This document shows positions 18,159 through 26,833 of a stretch of 55,396 nt of DNA, piece after piece. The stretch lies in the NCBI GenBank assembly GCA_002701395.1, contig NZVC01000034.1:1-55396 (forward strand), read 5' to 3'. The translations under genes were made by a program, and so were the position numbers. The notes beneath the pieces are model-generated. The model did not search any database. It saw nothing but the letters and a program-made list of their open reading frames with translations, and was not told where the DNA came from. This stretch comes from Maritimibacter sp. Lineage in GTDB: Bacteria; Pseudomonadota; Alphaproteobacteria; Rhodobacterales; Rhodobacteraceae. Position 1 is the first letter of the stretch, and the number at the start of each line of letters is the position of its first letter.

Positions 18159-18193
18159 CGCCTCCGGCGGGGATATTTCCGGTCAGAAGAAGC
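18159..18193. repeat. Dispersed intergenic repeat, partial copy 3, between coaBC and dut
   Basis: CGCCTCCGGCGGGGATATTT followed by CCGGTCAGAAGAAGC resembles the outer end of the element at 42494-42553 (CTCCCCCGAGGTATTTCG, then AGAGAAGAAG). Only the end of the element is present; the inner hairpins are absent. Confidence 0.45.
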
Positions 18194-18218
18194 AAATGGA
18201 TGCACGAGAGGAAGTGAC

Positions 18219-18689
18219 GTGAGCGGACCGATCCTGCGCGTTCTGCGCGATGACTGGGCGGATGCGGATGTTCCGCTGCCGTCCTACGAGACGACGGGCG
18301 CGGCAGGCGCCGATATCCGCGCGAACCTGAAGCCCGAGGACCGCGACGCCGGGTTGGTGCTGGCGCCGGGCGCGCGGGCGCTGGTGCCGACCGGGCTGCG
18401 GCTGGAGATCCCCGAGGGGTTCGAGGTGCAGATCCGCGCGCGGTCCGGGCTGGCGTTCAAGAACGGGATCGGGTTGCCGAACGCTCCGGGCACGATCGAC
18501 GCCGACTATCGCGGCCCGCTGGGCGTGCTGCTGGTCAACTGGGGCGCCGAGCCCTTCACGGTGGTCCACGGCGAGCGCATCGCACAGATGATCGTCGCGC
18601 CGGTGGTGCAGGCGCAGTTCGACCTTGTCGAGGCGCTGGGCGAGACGGTGCGCGGCGCGGGCGGCTTCGGGTCGACGGGCCGGGGCTGA
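18219..18689 (+). CDS. dut: dUTP diphosphatase
   Basis: Dut hydrolyses dUTP to dUMP and pyrophosphate, keeping uracil out of DNA and feeding thymidylate synthesis. The 156 residues correspond to the trimeric dUTPase family. Visible motifs are [13 protein letters not shown] (motif 1), [19 protein letters not shown] (motifs 2-3), [13 protein letters not shown] (motif 4) and the Gly-rich C-terminal GGFGSTGRG that closes over the active site. The start is GTG 18219, preceded by the ribosome-binding sequence AGAGGAAG. The last stop base is the first base of the next gene's ATG, so translation is probably coupled. Confidence 0.97.
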   Translation: MSGPILRVLRDDWADADVPLPSYETTGAAGADIRANLKPEDRDAGLVLAPGARALVPTGLRLEIPEGFEVQIRARSGLAFKNGIGLPNAPGTIDADYRGPLGVLLVNWGAEPFTVVHGERIAQMIVAPVVQAQFDLVEALGETVRGAGGFGSTGRG

Positions 18690-19750
18690 TGGTCTGGTTC
18701 CTCGTTCTTGCGGCGGGGCTGTGGTTCCTTGGCGGTCGTCTGGATGCGCCGCGCAACGCGCGGTGGCTGATGATCGCGCTGCTGTACGTTGCGATCCTTG
18801 CGCTGCTGGTCGTGACCCCGCGCGGCGGTGGCTTTGCGCAGGCGATGGGCGGCAGCGTCGGCGAGTGGCTGGTCCTTGGCACGCTGGCGCTGGCGGTGTG
18901 GGGCTATTCGATGGTGCTTGGCCGTCTGAAGCGGCGCGCCGTCGCGGGCGAGGCTAAGGTCGAGGCGGATGTCGCTGCCGCGTCGCCGCAGGGCAGCCTG
19001 TTCGCACCGGGCGAGATCGACCGCTATGCCCGCCATATCATCCTGCGCGAGATCGGCGGGCCGGGGCAGGCGGCGCTGAAGAAGGCCAGCGTGCTTGTGG
19101 TCGGCGCCGGGGGGCTTGGGTCTCCGGCGTTGTTGTACCTTGCGGCGGCCGGTGTCGGACGGATCGGCGTTATCGACGCGGACGTGGTCGAGGCGACGAA
19201 CCTGCAGCGTCAGGTGATCCACGCCGATGCGCGGATCGGGCAGCCCAAGGTGTTTTCCGCCGAAGCCGCGATGAAGGCGGTGAACCCGTACGTCGACGTG
19301 CGGCCCTACAACCGTCGCCTGACGCCCGAGGTCGCAGAGACGCTGGTGGCCGAGTATGACGTCGTGCTGGACGGAACGGACAATTTCGACACCCGTTACG
19401 CGGTGAACGCGGCCTGCGTGGCGGCGGGCGTCCCGCTGGTGTCGGGTGCGCTGACCCAATGGGAGGGGCAGCTAAGCGTGTTTCACCCGGCGTCCGGCGC
19501 GCCCTGCTATCGCTGCATCTTCCCCGAGGCCCCTGCGGCGGGGCTTGCGCCGTCCTGCGCCGAGGCGGGTGTGCTGGGGCCGCTGCCCGGAGTGGTGGGG
19601 TCGATGATGGCTGTCGAGGCGGTCAAACATATCACCGGCGCCGGACAGGGGCTGGTGGGGTCGATGATGATTTACGACGCGCTATGGGGCGAGACGCGCA
19701 CCATCGGCGTGAAACGACGCGAAGGATGCGAGACATGCGGAACGGCCTGA
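18689..19750 (+). CDS. MoeB/ThiF-family E1-like adenylyltransferase with N-terminal membrane segments
   Basis: The 353-residue protein has two parts. Residues 1-80 form about three hydrophobic helices (VWFLVLAAGLWFLGGRL; RWLMIALLYVAILALLVV; WLVLGTLALAVWGYSM) and a basic linker. From about residue 105 a complete E1-like domain follows: nucleotide loop VVGAGGLGSPALLYLAAAG near 137, adenylation segment EATNLQRQVIH, the conserved PSCAEAGVLG Cys near 288, and zinc ligands CYRC near 272 and CETC near 348. MoeB adenylates MoaD for molybdopterin and ThiF adenylates ThiS for thiazole; which applies here cannot be told. Soluble family members are about 250 residues, so the membrane part is an addition. 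Confidence 0.85.
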   Translation: MVWFLVLAAGLWFLGGRLDAPRNARWLMIALLYVAILALLVVTPRGGGFAQAMGGSVGEWLVLGTLALAVWGYSMVLGRLKRRAVAGEAKVEADVAAASPQGSLFAPGEIDRYARHIILREIGGPGQAALKKASVLVVGAGGLGSPALLYLAAAGVGRIGVIDADVVEATNLQRQVIHADARIGQPKVFSAEAAMKAVNPYVDVRPYNRRLTPEVAETLVAEYDVVLDGTDNFDTRYAVNAACVAAGVPLVSGALTQWEGQLSVFHPASGAPCYRCIFPEAPAAGLAPSCAEAGVLGPLPGVVGSMMAVEAVKHITGAGQGLVGSMMIYDALWGETRTIGVKRREGCETCGTA

Positions 19751-20220
19751 ACCTGCGCTGGGCAGAGGTCGAAGAGGTCGAGCCGCTGGCGCAGATGTGG
19801 CGCGCCGCGTGGCGCGACGGGCATCTTGGCCACGTTCCAGAGGCGCTGGTGACGCAGCGCACGCCCGAGCTGTTCGTGCAGCGCGCGCGGGACAACCTTG
19901 CCCGGATGAAGGTTGCCGGTCCGGTTGGGCGTCCGCTGGGCCTTTGCATCGTCGACGAAGACCAGCTGTACCAGCTGTTCGTCGCGGCCGAGGCGCGGGG
20001 CACCGGGCTGGCCGGGCTTTTGTTGCGGGATGCGGAAACGCGCATGGCCGAGGACGGGGTGCGCCGGGCGTGGCTGAAATGCGCGGTGGGCAACGCGCGG
20101 GCCGCCGCCTTCTATCGCCGCAACGGCTGGGAACTGGAACGCACCGCCGAGACGAGGTTCGGGCAGGAGGTCGGCGACGGCATCCCGGTCGAGACGTGGG
20201 TGTTCGCCAAGACGCTGTAG
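19735..20220 (+). CDS. GNAT family N-acetyltransferase
   Basis: The 161-residue protein shows the GNAT acetyl-CoA fold. LYQLFVAAEARGTGLAGLLL near residues 80-100 holds the R/Q-x-x-G-x-G/A pyrophosphate loop, and NARAAAFYRRNGWELE near 120-136 is the typical C-terminal strand-helix. The acceptor is unknown. The ATG at 19735 lies inside the 3' end of the MoeB-like gene (16-base overlap); an in-frame ATG three codons upstream is equally possible. The long open frame further upstream is only the shifted reading of the MoeB-like gene. Confidence 0.85.
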   Translation: MRNGLNLRWAEVEEVEPLAQMWRAAWRDGHLGHVPEALVTQRTPELFVQRARDNLARMKVAGPVGRPLGLCIVDEDQLYQLFVAAEARGTGLAGLLLRDAETRMAEDGVRRAWLKCAVGNARAAAFYRRNGWELERTAETRFGQEVGDGIPVETWVFAKTL

Positions 20221-20293
20221 GCGCTTGCGCGGGGGGCGGTTGCCGCCATAGGCTTCGGGGCAGACATATTGTCCCGCCAGGAGATTTCCCGAA

Positions 20294-21094
20294 ATGAACC
20301 GCCGTCAGATCCTTGCCGCCGCGCTGGCCGCAGGCGCCGCCCTTTCCCCTGCCGCCCATGCCCAGGACGGGCTTCCCGACCTTGAAGGCCGTACCGTCGT
20401 GATCGCGACAGAGAACGCCTATCCCCCGCTGCAGTTCGTCGACCCCGCCAGCGGCGATCCGATCGGCTGGGAATACGACGCGATGGCCGAGATCGCCGAG
20501 CGGCTGAACTTCACCGTCGAGTACGAGACGATCAGCTGGGACGCGATGATCCCCGCCGTGGCCGAGGGGCAGTTCGACCTTGGCATGACCGGCATCACGA
20601 TCCGCGACGACCGGGCCGAGGTGGTCGACTTCTCGGACGCCTACATGCGGTCCGAGATGGTCATGCTGGTGCGTGGCGACGAGGACCGGTTCTCGGACGC
20701 TGCCGGGTTCGCCGCCGACAGCGACCTGCTGGTCGCCGCCCAGCCCGGGACCACGCCGTTCTACGTGGCGGTCTATGACGTTCTGGACGGTGACGAAGCG
20801 AACCCGCGCGTAAAGCTGTTCGAAACCTTCGGCGCGGGCGTTCAGGCGCTGCGCACCGGCGACGTCGATCTTGTGCTGACCGACGGCACCGCGGGCGAGG
20901 GCTATGTCAGCACCTCGGACGGCGCGCTGAAGATCGTGGGCGAGAAGCTGGGAACCGAGGATTTCGGTTTCATCTTTCCCAAGGGATCGGACCTTGTCGA
21001 ACCGATCAACGCGGCCATCGCCGCGATGAAGGAAGACGGGACCATCGATGCGCTGAACAAAACGTGGTTCCTTGATTACAAGATGGGTGGCTGA
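20294..21094 (+). CDS. Amino-acid ABC transporter substrate-binding protein
   Basis: The 266-residue protein has a clear export signal ([19 protein letters not shown], cleaved after AHA) and the type 3 solute-binding fold of polar amino-acid importers. Markers are [20 protein letters not shown] at the mature N-terminus, [20 protein letters not shown] near residue 88 and the ligand-contact region [20 protein letters not shown]. It works in the periplasm and delivers its ligand to the permease encoded 39 bases downstream. The ligand cannot be read from the sequence. No ATPase gene adjoins the pair. Confidence 0.92.
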   Translation: MNRRQILAAALAAGAALSPAAHAQDGLPDLEGRTVVIATENAYPPLQFVDPASGDPIGWEYDAMAEIAERLNFTVEYETISWDAMIPAVAEGQFDLGMTGITIRDDRAEVVDFSDAYMRSEMVMLVRGDEDRFSDAAGFAADSDLLVAAQPGTTPFYVAVYDVLDGDEANPRVKLFETFGAGVQALRTGDVDLVLTDGTAGEGYVSTSDGALKIVGEKLGTEDFGFIFPKGSDLVEPINAAIAAMKEDGTIDALNKTWFLDYKMGG

Positions 21095-21133
21095 TACGTC
21101 GCGCGCCGCCTGCAAGACCCCGGAGCGCCGCGC

Positions 21134-21931
21134 GTGATCCCGTCCCCGAAGAACGACAAGGACTTTCCCTGGTGGCTTCTGGTCGCCGGGGCGATCGCCG
21201 CGTGGATGATCTTCGAGATCGTGACGGACGACCTGTACACGCAGGTTTTGCGCACGCTGTCGCGGGGTATCGGCATTACCATCTTCGTCACGCTGGTCGG
21301 GTTCTTCTCGGCCTGCGTGATCGGGCTGATGCTGGCGTCGGCCTGCCTGTCGAAATACATCGTGCTGCGGCAGTCCGCGCGGTTCTACATCGAGATCGTG
21401 CGCGGCATTCCGATCATCGTGCTGCTGCTGTACGTGGCCTTCGTCATCGCCCCTGCGCTGGTGGCCGCGTGGAACTGGGCGGCGACGGGGCTGGGGTTCG
21501 AGCCGATCCGGACCCGCGACTTCCCGCTGTTGTGGCGGGCGATCCTTGCGCTGACCATCGGTTATTCGGCCTTCATCGCCGAAGTGTTCCGCGCCGGGCT
21601 GCAATCGGTGGACGAGGGGCAGATCGAGGCGGCCGAGGCGCTGGGCCTGTCCGGCTGGCAGCGGTTCCGCCACATCGTGTTCCCGCAGGCGTTCCGCATG
21701 ATCCTGCCGCCGCTTGGGAACGACTTCGTCGCGATGGTGAAGGACAGCTCGCTGGTGTCGGTGCTGGGGGTGACGGACATCACCCAGCTGGGCAAGGTCA
21801 CGGCTGCGGGGAACTTTCGGTATTTCGAGACCTACAACGTCGTGGCGCTGATCTACCTGATGATGACGGTCACCCTGTCCTTGGGATTGCAGCGGCTGGA
21901 ACGGCGGTTGCGGGCCAAGCGCACGGAATAG
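21134..21931 (+). CDS. Amino-acid ABC transporter permease
   Basis: The 265-residue inner-membrane protein has about five to six hydrophobic segments and belongs to the HisM/GlnP family. FYIEIVRGIPIIVLLLYVAF near residue 87 is the family signature, and the cytoplasmic EAA loop reads EAAEALGLSGWQRFRHIVFP near 173, the contact for the ATPase. The gene starts with GTG at 21134, after a short gap from the substrate-binding gene. A single permease may form a homodimer. The ATP-binding subunit is not encoded here; the next gene is a peptidase. Confidence 0.92.
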   Translation: MIPSPKNDKDFPWWLLVAGAIAAWMIFEIVTDDLYTQVLRTLSRGIGITIFVTLVGFFSACVIGLMLASACLSKYIVLRQSARFYIEIVRGIPIIVLLLYVAFVIAPALVAAWNWAATGLGFEPIRTRDFPLLWRAILALTIGYSAFIAEVFRAGLQSVDEGQIEAAEALGLSGWQRFRHIVFPQAFRMILPPLGNDFVAMVKDSSLVSVLGVTDITQLGKVTAAGNFRYFETYNVVALIYLMMTVTLSLGLQRLERRLRAKRTE

Positions 21932-21997
21932 GGCGTTTCCCACTGGCAGGCCCGGCGCGGGCTTCCTAGGTTCTGTGCAACACCAAAGGAGTCCCCC

Positions 21998-24025
21998 ATG
22001 ACGAACCCGCTACTCGAAGACTGGTCCACGCCCTTCGACATGCCGCCCTACGACCGGATCACGGACGACGACTATGCCGAGGCGTTCGAGGTTGCGATGT
22101 CCGAGGCGCGGGAGAACATCGCCGCGATTGCCGACAACCAAGAAGCCCCGACCTTCGCCAACACCATCGAGGCGCTGGAGCGCGCCGACGAGACGCTAAG
22201 CAAGGTGCTGTCCGCCTTCTATGCGATCGCAGGCGCGGACAGTAACGACAAGCGAGAGGCGCTACAGCGCGAGTTCTCGCCCAAGCTGGCGGCCTACGGG
22301 TCCGAGATCACGATGAACAAGGCGCTGTACGACCGGATCGCCGCGCTGTGGGAACAGAAGGACAAGCTGGACCTGACCGACGAGCAAAAGCGCGTGCTTT
22401 ACCTGACGCATCGCGGTTTCGTGCGGGCGGGGGCACAGCTGGACGGTGCGGAGCGCGACCGGCTGAAAGAGGTCAAGCAACGGCTGGCCGTGCTGGGCAC
22501 CGAGTTCACCCAGAACCTGCTGGCCGATGAACGGTCGTGGTTCATGGAACTGTCCGAGGACGACCTGGAGGGGCTGCCGGGTTTCGTGGTCGACAGCGCC
22601 CGTGCTGCGGGCGAGGAAAAGGGGGCAGACGGCCCGGTCGTGACCCTGTCGCGGTCGCTGATCGTGCCGTTCCTGCAATTCTCTCCGCGTCGCGAACTGC
22701 GCGAACGGGCGCACCGCGCGTGGACCTCACGCGGGATGAACGGCGGCAAGACCGACAACCGCGAGATCGCGGGCGAGATCCTGAAGCTGCGCGAAGAGCG
22801 GGCGAACCTTCTGGGGTACGCCAACTTCGCCGAGTACAAGCTGGAGACCGAGATGGCCAAGTCGCCCGAGGCGGTGCGCGATCTGCTGTTGCAGGTCTGG
22901 AAGCCCGCCAAGGCAGCGGCCGAGGCCGACGCCGCCGTCCTGACCGACATGCTGCACGAGGACGGGATCAACGGCGATCTAGAGGCGTGGGACTGGCGGT
23001 ATTATTCGGGCAAACGGCGCAAGCTGGAACACGACCTCGACGAGGCCGAGCTGAAGCCGTACCTGCAACTGGACCGCATGATCGAGGCTGCGTTCACTTG
23101 CGCCAACCGCCTGTTCGGGCTGGAATTCCGCCCGCTTGATGTGCCCGGCTATCACCCTGACGTGCGGACCTTCGAGGTTCTGCGTGACGGCAAGCACCTT
23201 GCCGTGTTCATCGGCGACTATTTCGCGCGCGGGTCCAAGCGGTCCGGCGCGTGGTGTTCCGCGATGCGGTCGCAGCAGAAGCTGGCAGGTGACATCCGGC
23301 CCATCGTCATCAACGTGTGCAACTTCGCGAAGCCGGAAAAGGGCAAGCCCGCGCTGCTGTCATACGATGACGCCCGCACCCTGTTCCACGAATTCGGCCA
23401 CGCGCTGCACCAGATGCTGTCCGACGTGACCTATGAATCGATCTCGGGCACCTCGGTCGCGCGGGACTTCGTCGAGCTGCCCAGCCAGCTGTACGAACAC
23501 TGGTTGGAAGTCCCCGAGGTTCTGGGCGAGTTCGCGACCCACGCCGAAACGGGCGAGCCGATGCCGAAGGACCTGCTGGACCGTCTGCTGGCCGCAACCA
23601 GCTATGACAGCGGTCATGCCACGGTGGAATACGTCGCCTCGGCGCTGGTCGATCTGGAATTCCACGATGGCGGCGCCCCCGCCGACGCGATGACGCGGCA
23701 GCAAGAGGTTCTGGACGACCTTGGGATGCCCAAGGCGATCGGGATGCGCCACGCGACGCCGCATTTCGCGCACGTCTTCTCGGGCGACGGCTATTCCTGC
23801 GGCTACTACAGCTACATGTGGTCCGAAGTGATGGACGCCGACGCGTTCGAGGCGTTCAAGGAAAACGGCGGTGCCTTCGATCCGACGATGGCGAAAAAGC
23901 TGGAGGACAACATCCTGTCCGCTGGCGGCATCGAAGAGGCCGACGTCCTGTACACCCGGTTCCGTGGCAAGATGCCGGGGGTCGAGGCGCTGCTGAAAGG
24001 CCGCGGTCTGATCGACGCCGCCTGA
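21998..24025 (+). CDS. M3 family oligopeptidase (thimet/Dcp/OpdA type)
   Basis: This 675-residue zinc metallopeptidase degrades short peptides in the cytoplasm; there is no signal peptide. The zinc-binding HExxH-type motif appears in the family form as LFHEFGHALHQML near residue 464, and the third ligand Glu is expected in the ESISGTSVARDFVELPSQ segment about 25 residues on. The N-terminus LLEDWSTPFDMPPYDRITDD and SRSLIVPFLQFSPRRELRER also fit the dipeptidyl carboxypeptidase/oligopeptidase A group. It stands alone, 66 bases after the ABC permease gene, and its end carries a 14-base tandem duplication. Confidence 0.94.
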   Translation: MTNPLLEDWSTPFDMPPYDRITDDDYAEAFEVAMSEARENIAAIADNQEAPTFANTIEALERADETLSKVLSAFYAIAGADSNDKREALQREFSPKLAAYGSEITMNKALYDRIAALWEQKDKLDLTDEQKRVLYLTHRGFVRAGAQLDGAERDRLKEVKQRLAVLGTEFTQNLLADERSWFMELSEDDLEGLPGFVVDSARAAGEEKGADGPVVTLSRSLIVPFLQFSPRRELRERAHRAWTSRGMNGGKTDNREIAGEILKLREERANLLGYANFAEYKLETEMAKSPEAVRDLLLQVWKPAKAAAEADAAVLTDMLHEDGINGDLEAWDWRYYSGKRRKLEHDLDEAELKPYLQLDRMIEAAFTCANRLFGLEFRPLDVPGYHPDVRTFEVLRDGKHLAVFIGDYFARGSKRSGAWCSAMRSQQKLAGDIRPIVINVCNFAKPEKGKPALLSYDDARTLFHEFGHALHQMLSDVTYESISGTSVARDFVELPSQLYEHWLEVPEVLGEFATHAETGEPMPKDLLDRLLAATSYDSGHATVEYVASALVDLEFHDGGAPADAMTRQQEVLDDLGMPKAIGMRHATPHFAHVFSGDGYSCGYYSYMWSEVMDADAFEAFKENGGAFDPTMAKKLEDNILSAGGIEEADVLYTRFRGKMPGVEALLKGRGLIDAA

Positions 24026-24035
24026 TCGACGCCGC
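24008..24035. repeat. Perfect 14-base tandem duplication spanning the M3 peptidase stop
   Basis: CTGATCGACGCCGC occurs twice back to back (24008-24021 and 24022-24035). The TGA stop at 24023-24025 lies in the second copy. Removing one copy would still give the same C-terminus and a stop at the same codon, so the duplication is neutral for the protein. Confidence 0.9.
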
Positions 24036-24277
24036 ATGATCGCGAATAGGTGCTGGCGGGCCTCTCCGCCGGCACCGCTTTGCCCGCCATCGGCCCGGAC
24101 GCAGGCGCGTGCGCAAACTGCCTTGTGTTCCATCAGCCCTGCCCGAAAACGCGACATCCGGCTGATCGTGGCCGCGTGTCGGACCTTCGAAATGTGAAAT
24201 CTCGGTTACAGGCGGAACCGACCGTTAACGCTCACAGTTTACGTGTCAGAGTGTTGGTGCATGGCAAGGGAAAAGAC

Positions 24278-24622
24278 ATGGCCGATCAATCTGACATCTG
24301 GGTATTGGAACGTGCGTTCTGGCTGGATTCGCCGGAATTCTGCCGGTCTCACATGGCGCAGGATGCCCTGATCGAATTCATGCCGCCGGTCGGGCGCATC
24401 CCGATCCAGGACCTGCAGGCGCGCCTTGCTGCGGAACCGCAGCTTTCGATGGTGGAATTCGACGAGGCCGAGGAAACCGACGACGGCTGCGAGGCGGTGC
24501 TTTCGTACCGCGCGGCGGGCTGGGGTGCTGAACTCCGCCCCGTGGTCGCGCGCTGTACCAGCCGCTACCGGCGCGAGGCTGGCGCGTGGCGGATGATCGG
24601 GCACCAGAGGGTGCCGCAGTAA
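24278..24622 (+). CDS. Small NTF2-like (DUF4440-type) protein
   Basis: The 114-residue protein resembles the SnoaL/DUF4440 branch of the NTF2-like cone fold: VLERAFWLDSPEFCRSHMAQ, a central FMPPVGRIP, and a C-terminal strand pair ending RYRREAGAWRMIGHQRVP. Members bind small ligands or act as simple isomerases; no function can be assigned. ATG 24278 is preceded by AGGGAAAAG and is the best start; the upstream extension lacks similarity to anything I recognise. The 252 bases between the M3 peptidase and this gene hold nothing else I can identify and probably carry its promoter. It converges on rnhA. Confidence 0.75.
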   Translation: MADQSDIWVLERAFWLDSPEFCRSHMAQDALIEFMPPVGRIPIQDLQARLAAEPQLSMVEFDEAEETDDGCEAVLSYRAAGWGAELRPVVARCTSRYRREAGAWRMIGHQRVPQ

Positions 24623-24625
24623 CCG

Positions 24626-25084
24626 TCACTTCTTGGGCTTGAAGGGCTCCATCCCCGCGCGGGCCAGTTCATCGGCGCGCTCGTTTTCCTCGTGGCCCGC
24701 GTGGCCCTTGATCCACTTCCACGTCACGTTGTGCCGCTTCTGCGCCTCGTCCAGCCGCTGCCACAGTTCGACATTCTTCACCGGCTTCTTCGCGGCGGTT
24801 TTCCAACCGTTCCGCTTCCACCCGTGGATCCAGCCGGTCACCCCGTTCTTCACGTAGGCGCTGTCGGTCACCACCGTGATCTCGCTGGATCGCCCAAGGG
24901 CTTCCAGCGCGCTGATCGCGGCCATCAGCTCCATCCGGTTGTTCGTGGTCGCGGCCTCGCCGCCGTTCAGCGTGCGTTCCTTGACCACGCTGTCGCCGTC
25001 CTTGGCAAGCAGCAGAACACCCCAGCCACCGGGGCCGGGATTACCGGAGCACGCTCCGTCGGTGTAGGCGTATAGATCGGGCAT
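24626..25084 (-). CDS. rnhA: Ribonuclease HI
   Basis: RNase HI cuts the RNA strand of RNA-DNA hybrids during replication and R-loop removal. The 152-residue protein has the four catalytic acids in their usual settings: [16 protein letters not shown] (Asp), [15 protein letters not shown] (Glu), [12 protein letters not shown] (Asp) and [15 protein letters not shown] (His/Asp). The length and termini match the E. coli enzyme, with no extra hybrid-binding domain. It heads leftward and converges on the NTF2-like gene with 3 bases between stops. Confidence 0.97.
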   Translation of the reverse strand: MPDLYAYTDGACSGNPGPGGWGVLLLAKDGDSVVKERTLNGGEAATTNNRMELMAAISALEALGRSSEITVVTDSAYVKNGVTGWIHGWKRNGWKTAAKKPVKNVELWQRLDEAQKRHNVTWKWIKGHAGHEENERADELARAGMEPFKPKK

Positions 25085-25132
25085 GGGGGGCGATTACCAA
25101 CGGCTGCGAAGGGCGGCAAGCGGGATCGAGCG

Positions 25133-25588
25133 TCACACGAAGACGGCGGTGGCAAGGCAGGCGACGACAACCGCCGTCAGCCCGCCGCGCAGGCGCATCC
25201 ACCACGACGGCGCAAGGTCGTGGCGCCAGAACACCCAGTCGATCCCCAGCAGTCCGATGAACCCAAGGATCAGATAGGACGCGGCGGTGACCGCGCCGCC
25301 GCCCACGAAGAAGAAGGCCCAAAGCGCCGGCAGCACCGACAGGCCATAGCAGATCGCGGCGGCCTCGCCGGTGGCGCGGGTCGAAAAGCCCCACAGCACC
25401 CCGGACATGAAGGCCAAGATGATCGTGCCGTAGGACAGCATGACATACGGGCCAAGGAACCGGGGGCCCAGCGTCCGAAAGCTGAAAGCGGCAAGGTCCG
25501 CAGACAGCACCGTCAGCGCGCCCCAGACGAAGGGGATCAGGCCGGCGATGCCAAGGATCAGGGCGGGGCGGGGGATACGGTCAGGCAT
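25133..25588 (-). CDS. DUF3429 domain-containing membrane protein
   Basis: The 151-residue protein has about five hydrophobic segments (LILGIAGLIPFVWGALTV; GPYVMLSYGTIILAFMSGV; AAAICYGLSVLPALWAFFFV; and two more) and the GVLWGF stretch typical of DUF3429. The function of this inner-membrane family is unknown. The ATG at 25588 overlaps the end of the methyltransferase gene by 8 bases, so it is the third gene of a coupled lysE-methyltransferase-DUF3429 set. The longer frame upstream is out-of-register methyltransferase sequence. Confidence 0.82.
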   Translation of the reverse strand: MPDRIPRPALILGIAGLIPFVWGALTVLSADLAAFSFRTLGPRFLGPYVMLSYGTIILAFMSGVLWGFSTRATGEAAAICYGLSVLPALWAFFFVGGGAVTAASYLILGFIGLLGIDWVFWRHDLAPSWWMRLRGGLTAVVVACLATAVFV

Positions 25589-26168
25589 GGGACAGCAGGA
25601 AGATCCAAGGTTCGGGGTGGCCGGCCAACCCTGCGCTTTCGCCCTGACGCATGTCGACCGGGGTGAACCCGGCACCGGCCAGCTGATCGCGCAGGTCCTC
25701 CTCGGCGTGATAGGTGTAGTGGCGGCCAAGGCTGTCGGGGCCTTCGCCGTCGCCCAGCTTCATGGCCAGCCCGAATGGCGCGCCCGGCGTCGCGGCCGCG
25801 TGCAACTGCGACAGGTGGCGCGGGAAGTCTCCGCGCGGGGCGTGCAGCAGCGAAAAGCTGGCCCAGATGCCGTCAAAGGTGCCAAGCGTCGGGATGTCCT
25901 CGAACAGGGCCTGCCGGGCGGTCACGCCGGGGCGGCCTTGCGCCATCGCCACCATCTCGGCCGAGCCGTCGACGGCCAGCACGTCGTGCCCGGCGGCGGC
26001 GATCCGTTCGGATTCGTGCCCCGGACCGCAGCCAAGGTCCAGAACACGGCTGCCCGGCCGCAGCACCTTCAGGAACAGCGCAAGACCCGCAAACTCGACC
26101 CCGCTGGCCATCTTGCGATAGTCCTCTGCCATGCGGTCGTAGACCGTCAGGGTGGGGTTGCCGGTCAT
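25581..26168 (-). CDS. Class I SAM-dependent methyltransferase
   Basis: The 195-residue protein shows the Rossmann methyltransferase core: motif I VLDLGCGPGHESERIAAAG near residues 43-61, the acidic end of strand 2 in LAVDGSAEMVAMA, and motif IV region IWASFSLLHAPRGDF near 108. The acceptor is unknown. ATG 26168 overlaps the stop of the LysE gene (ATGA), which fixes the start and shows coupling; about 120 codons of open frame upstream are shadow sequence. Confidence 0.87.
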   Translation of the reverse strand: MTGNPTLTVYDRMAEDYRKMASGVEFAGLALFLKVLRPGSRVLDLGCGPGHESERIAAAGHDVLAVDGSAEMVAMAQGRPGVTARQALFEDIPTLGTFDGIWASFSLLHAPRGDFPRHLSQLHAAATPGAPFGLAMKLGDGEGPDSLGRHYTYHAEEDLRDQLAGAGFTPVDMRQGESAGLAGHPEPWIFLLSHA

Positions 26169-26776
26169 GCGCGTTCCAGTGCCAGTCGGCCCGCAAGCAG
26201 CACGAAGATCGCCGCGAAAGACCGGTTGAGCCAGCGCATGGCGCGGGCGCTGGACAGCAGCCACGCGCGGGCCTGTGCCGCGAACAGGCCGTAGACGGTG
26301 AAGATGCCGAAGGTCAGCGCCATGAACACGGCCCCAAGCTCTGCCATTTCGCGGGTCGCGGTGGCGGGATCGCCGGACAGGAAGGGCGGCAGCAGGGCAA
26401 GGAAAAAGATCGACAGCTTCGGGTTCAGCACGTTCAGCAGAACCGCGCGCCACGCAACCCGCAGGCCGGGCTCGCGCTGCCGGTTCTCTTGCACGGCCAG
26501 CGTTCCGCCGGCGCGCACCGCCTGCCATGCCAGCCACAGCAGATAGGCGACGCCCGCGACCTTCACCAGCGTGAACAGCAGGGCCGAGGCATGCAGCACG
26601 GCCGCAAGGCCAAGCGCCGCGGCGGCGATGTGCGGGACGATCCCCAGCGTGCAGCCGAACGCGGCCCAGACCGAGGGCCAGCGTCCCTGACCCAGCCCGA
26701 TGGCAAGCGTGTAGATCACGCCGGTGCCCGGGATCAGGCAGACGACGAGGGCGGTCAGAAGGAATTCGGCGGTCAT
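26165..26776 (-). CDS. LysE family amino-acid exporter
   Basis: The 203-residue inner-membrane protein has six hydrophobic segments and the family opening FLLTALVVCLIPGTGVIYTL with the conserved PG, followed by RWPSVWAAFGCTLGIVPHIA. LysE/RhtB proteins export amino acids or their derivatives by proton exchange; this one's cargo is unknown. LLNVLNPKLSIFFLALLPPF near residue 110 is the second signature with conserved NPK. It leads a coupled set with the methyltransferase and DUF3429 genes. Confidence 0.92.
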   Translation of the reverse strand: MTAEFLLTALVVCLIPGTGVIYTLAIGLGQGRWPSVWAAFGCTLGIVPHIAAAALGLAAVLHASALLFTLVKVAGVAYLLWLAWQAVRAGGTLAVQENRQREPGLRVAWRAVLLNVLNPKLSIFFLALLPPFLSGDPATATREMAELGAVFMALTFGIFTVYGLFAAQARAWLLSSARAMRWLNRSFAAIFVLLAGRLALERA

Positions 26777-26833
26777 GGAAGGGTCTCCGGAGTTCGCCCG
26801 ACCCTTGCGCGGTCGTCGCGCCGCGTCAACAAC

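Noticed and set aside
16125..21943. Very long minus-strand open frames opposite chaN-coaBC (16125-17954) and opposite moeB-like to ABC permease (19682-21943)
   Set aside because: They are mirror frames of conserved plus-strand genes and have the biased composition of antisense translations.
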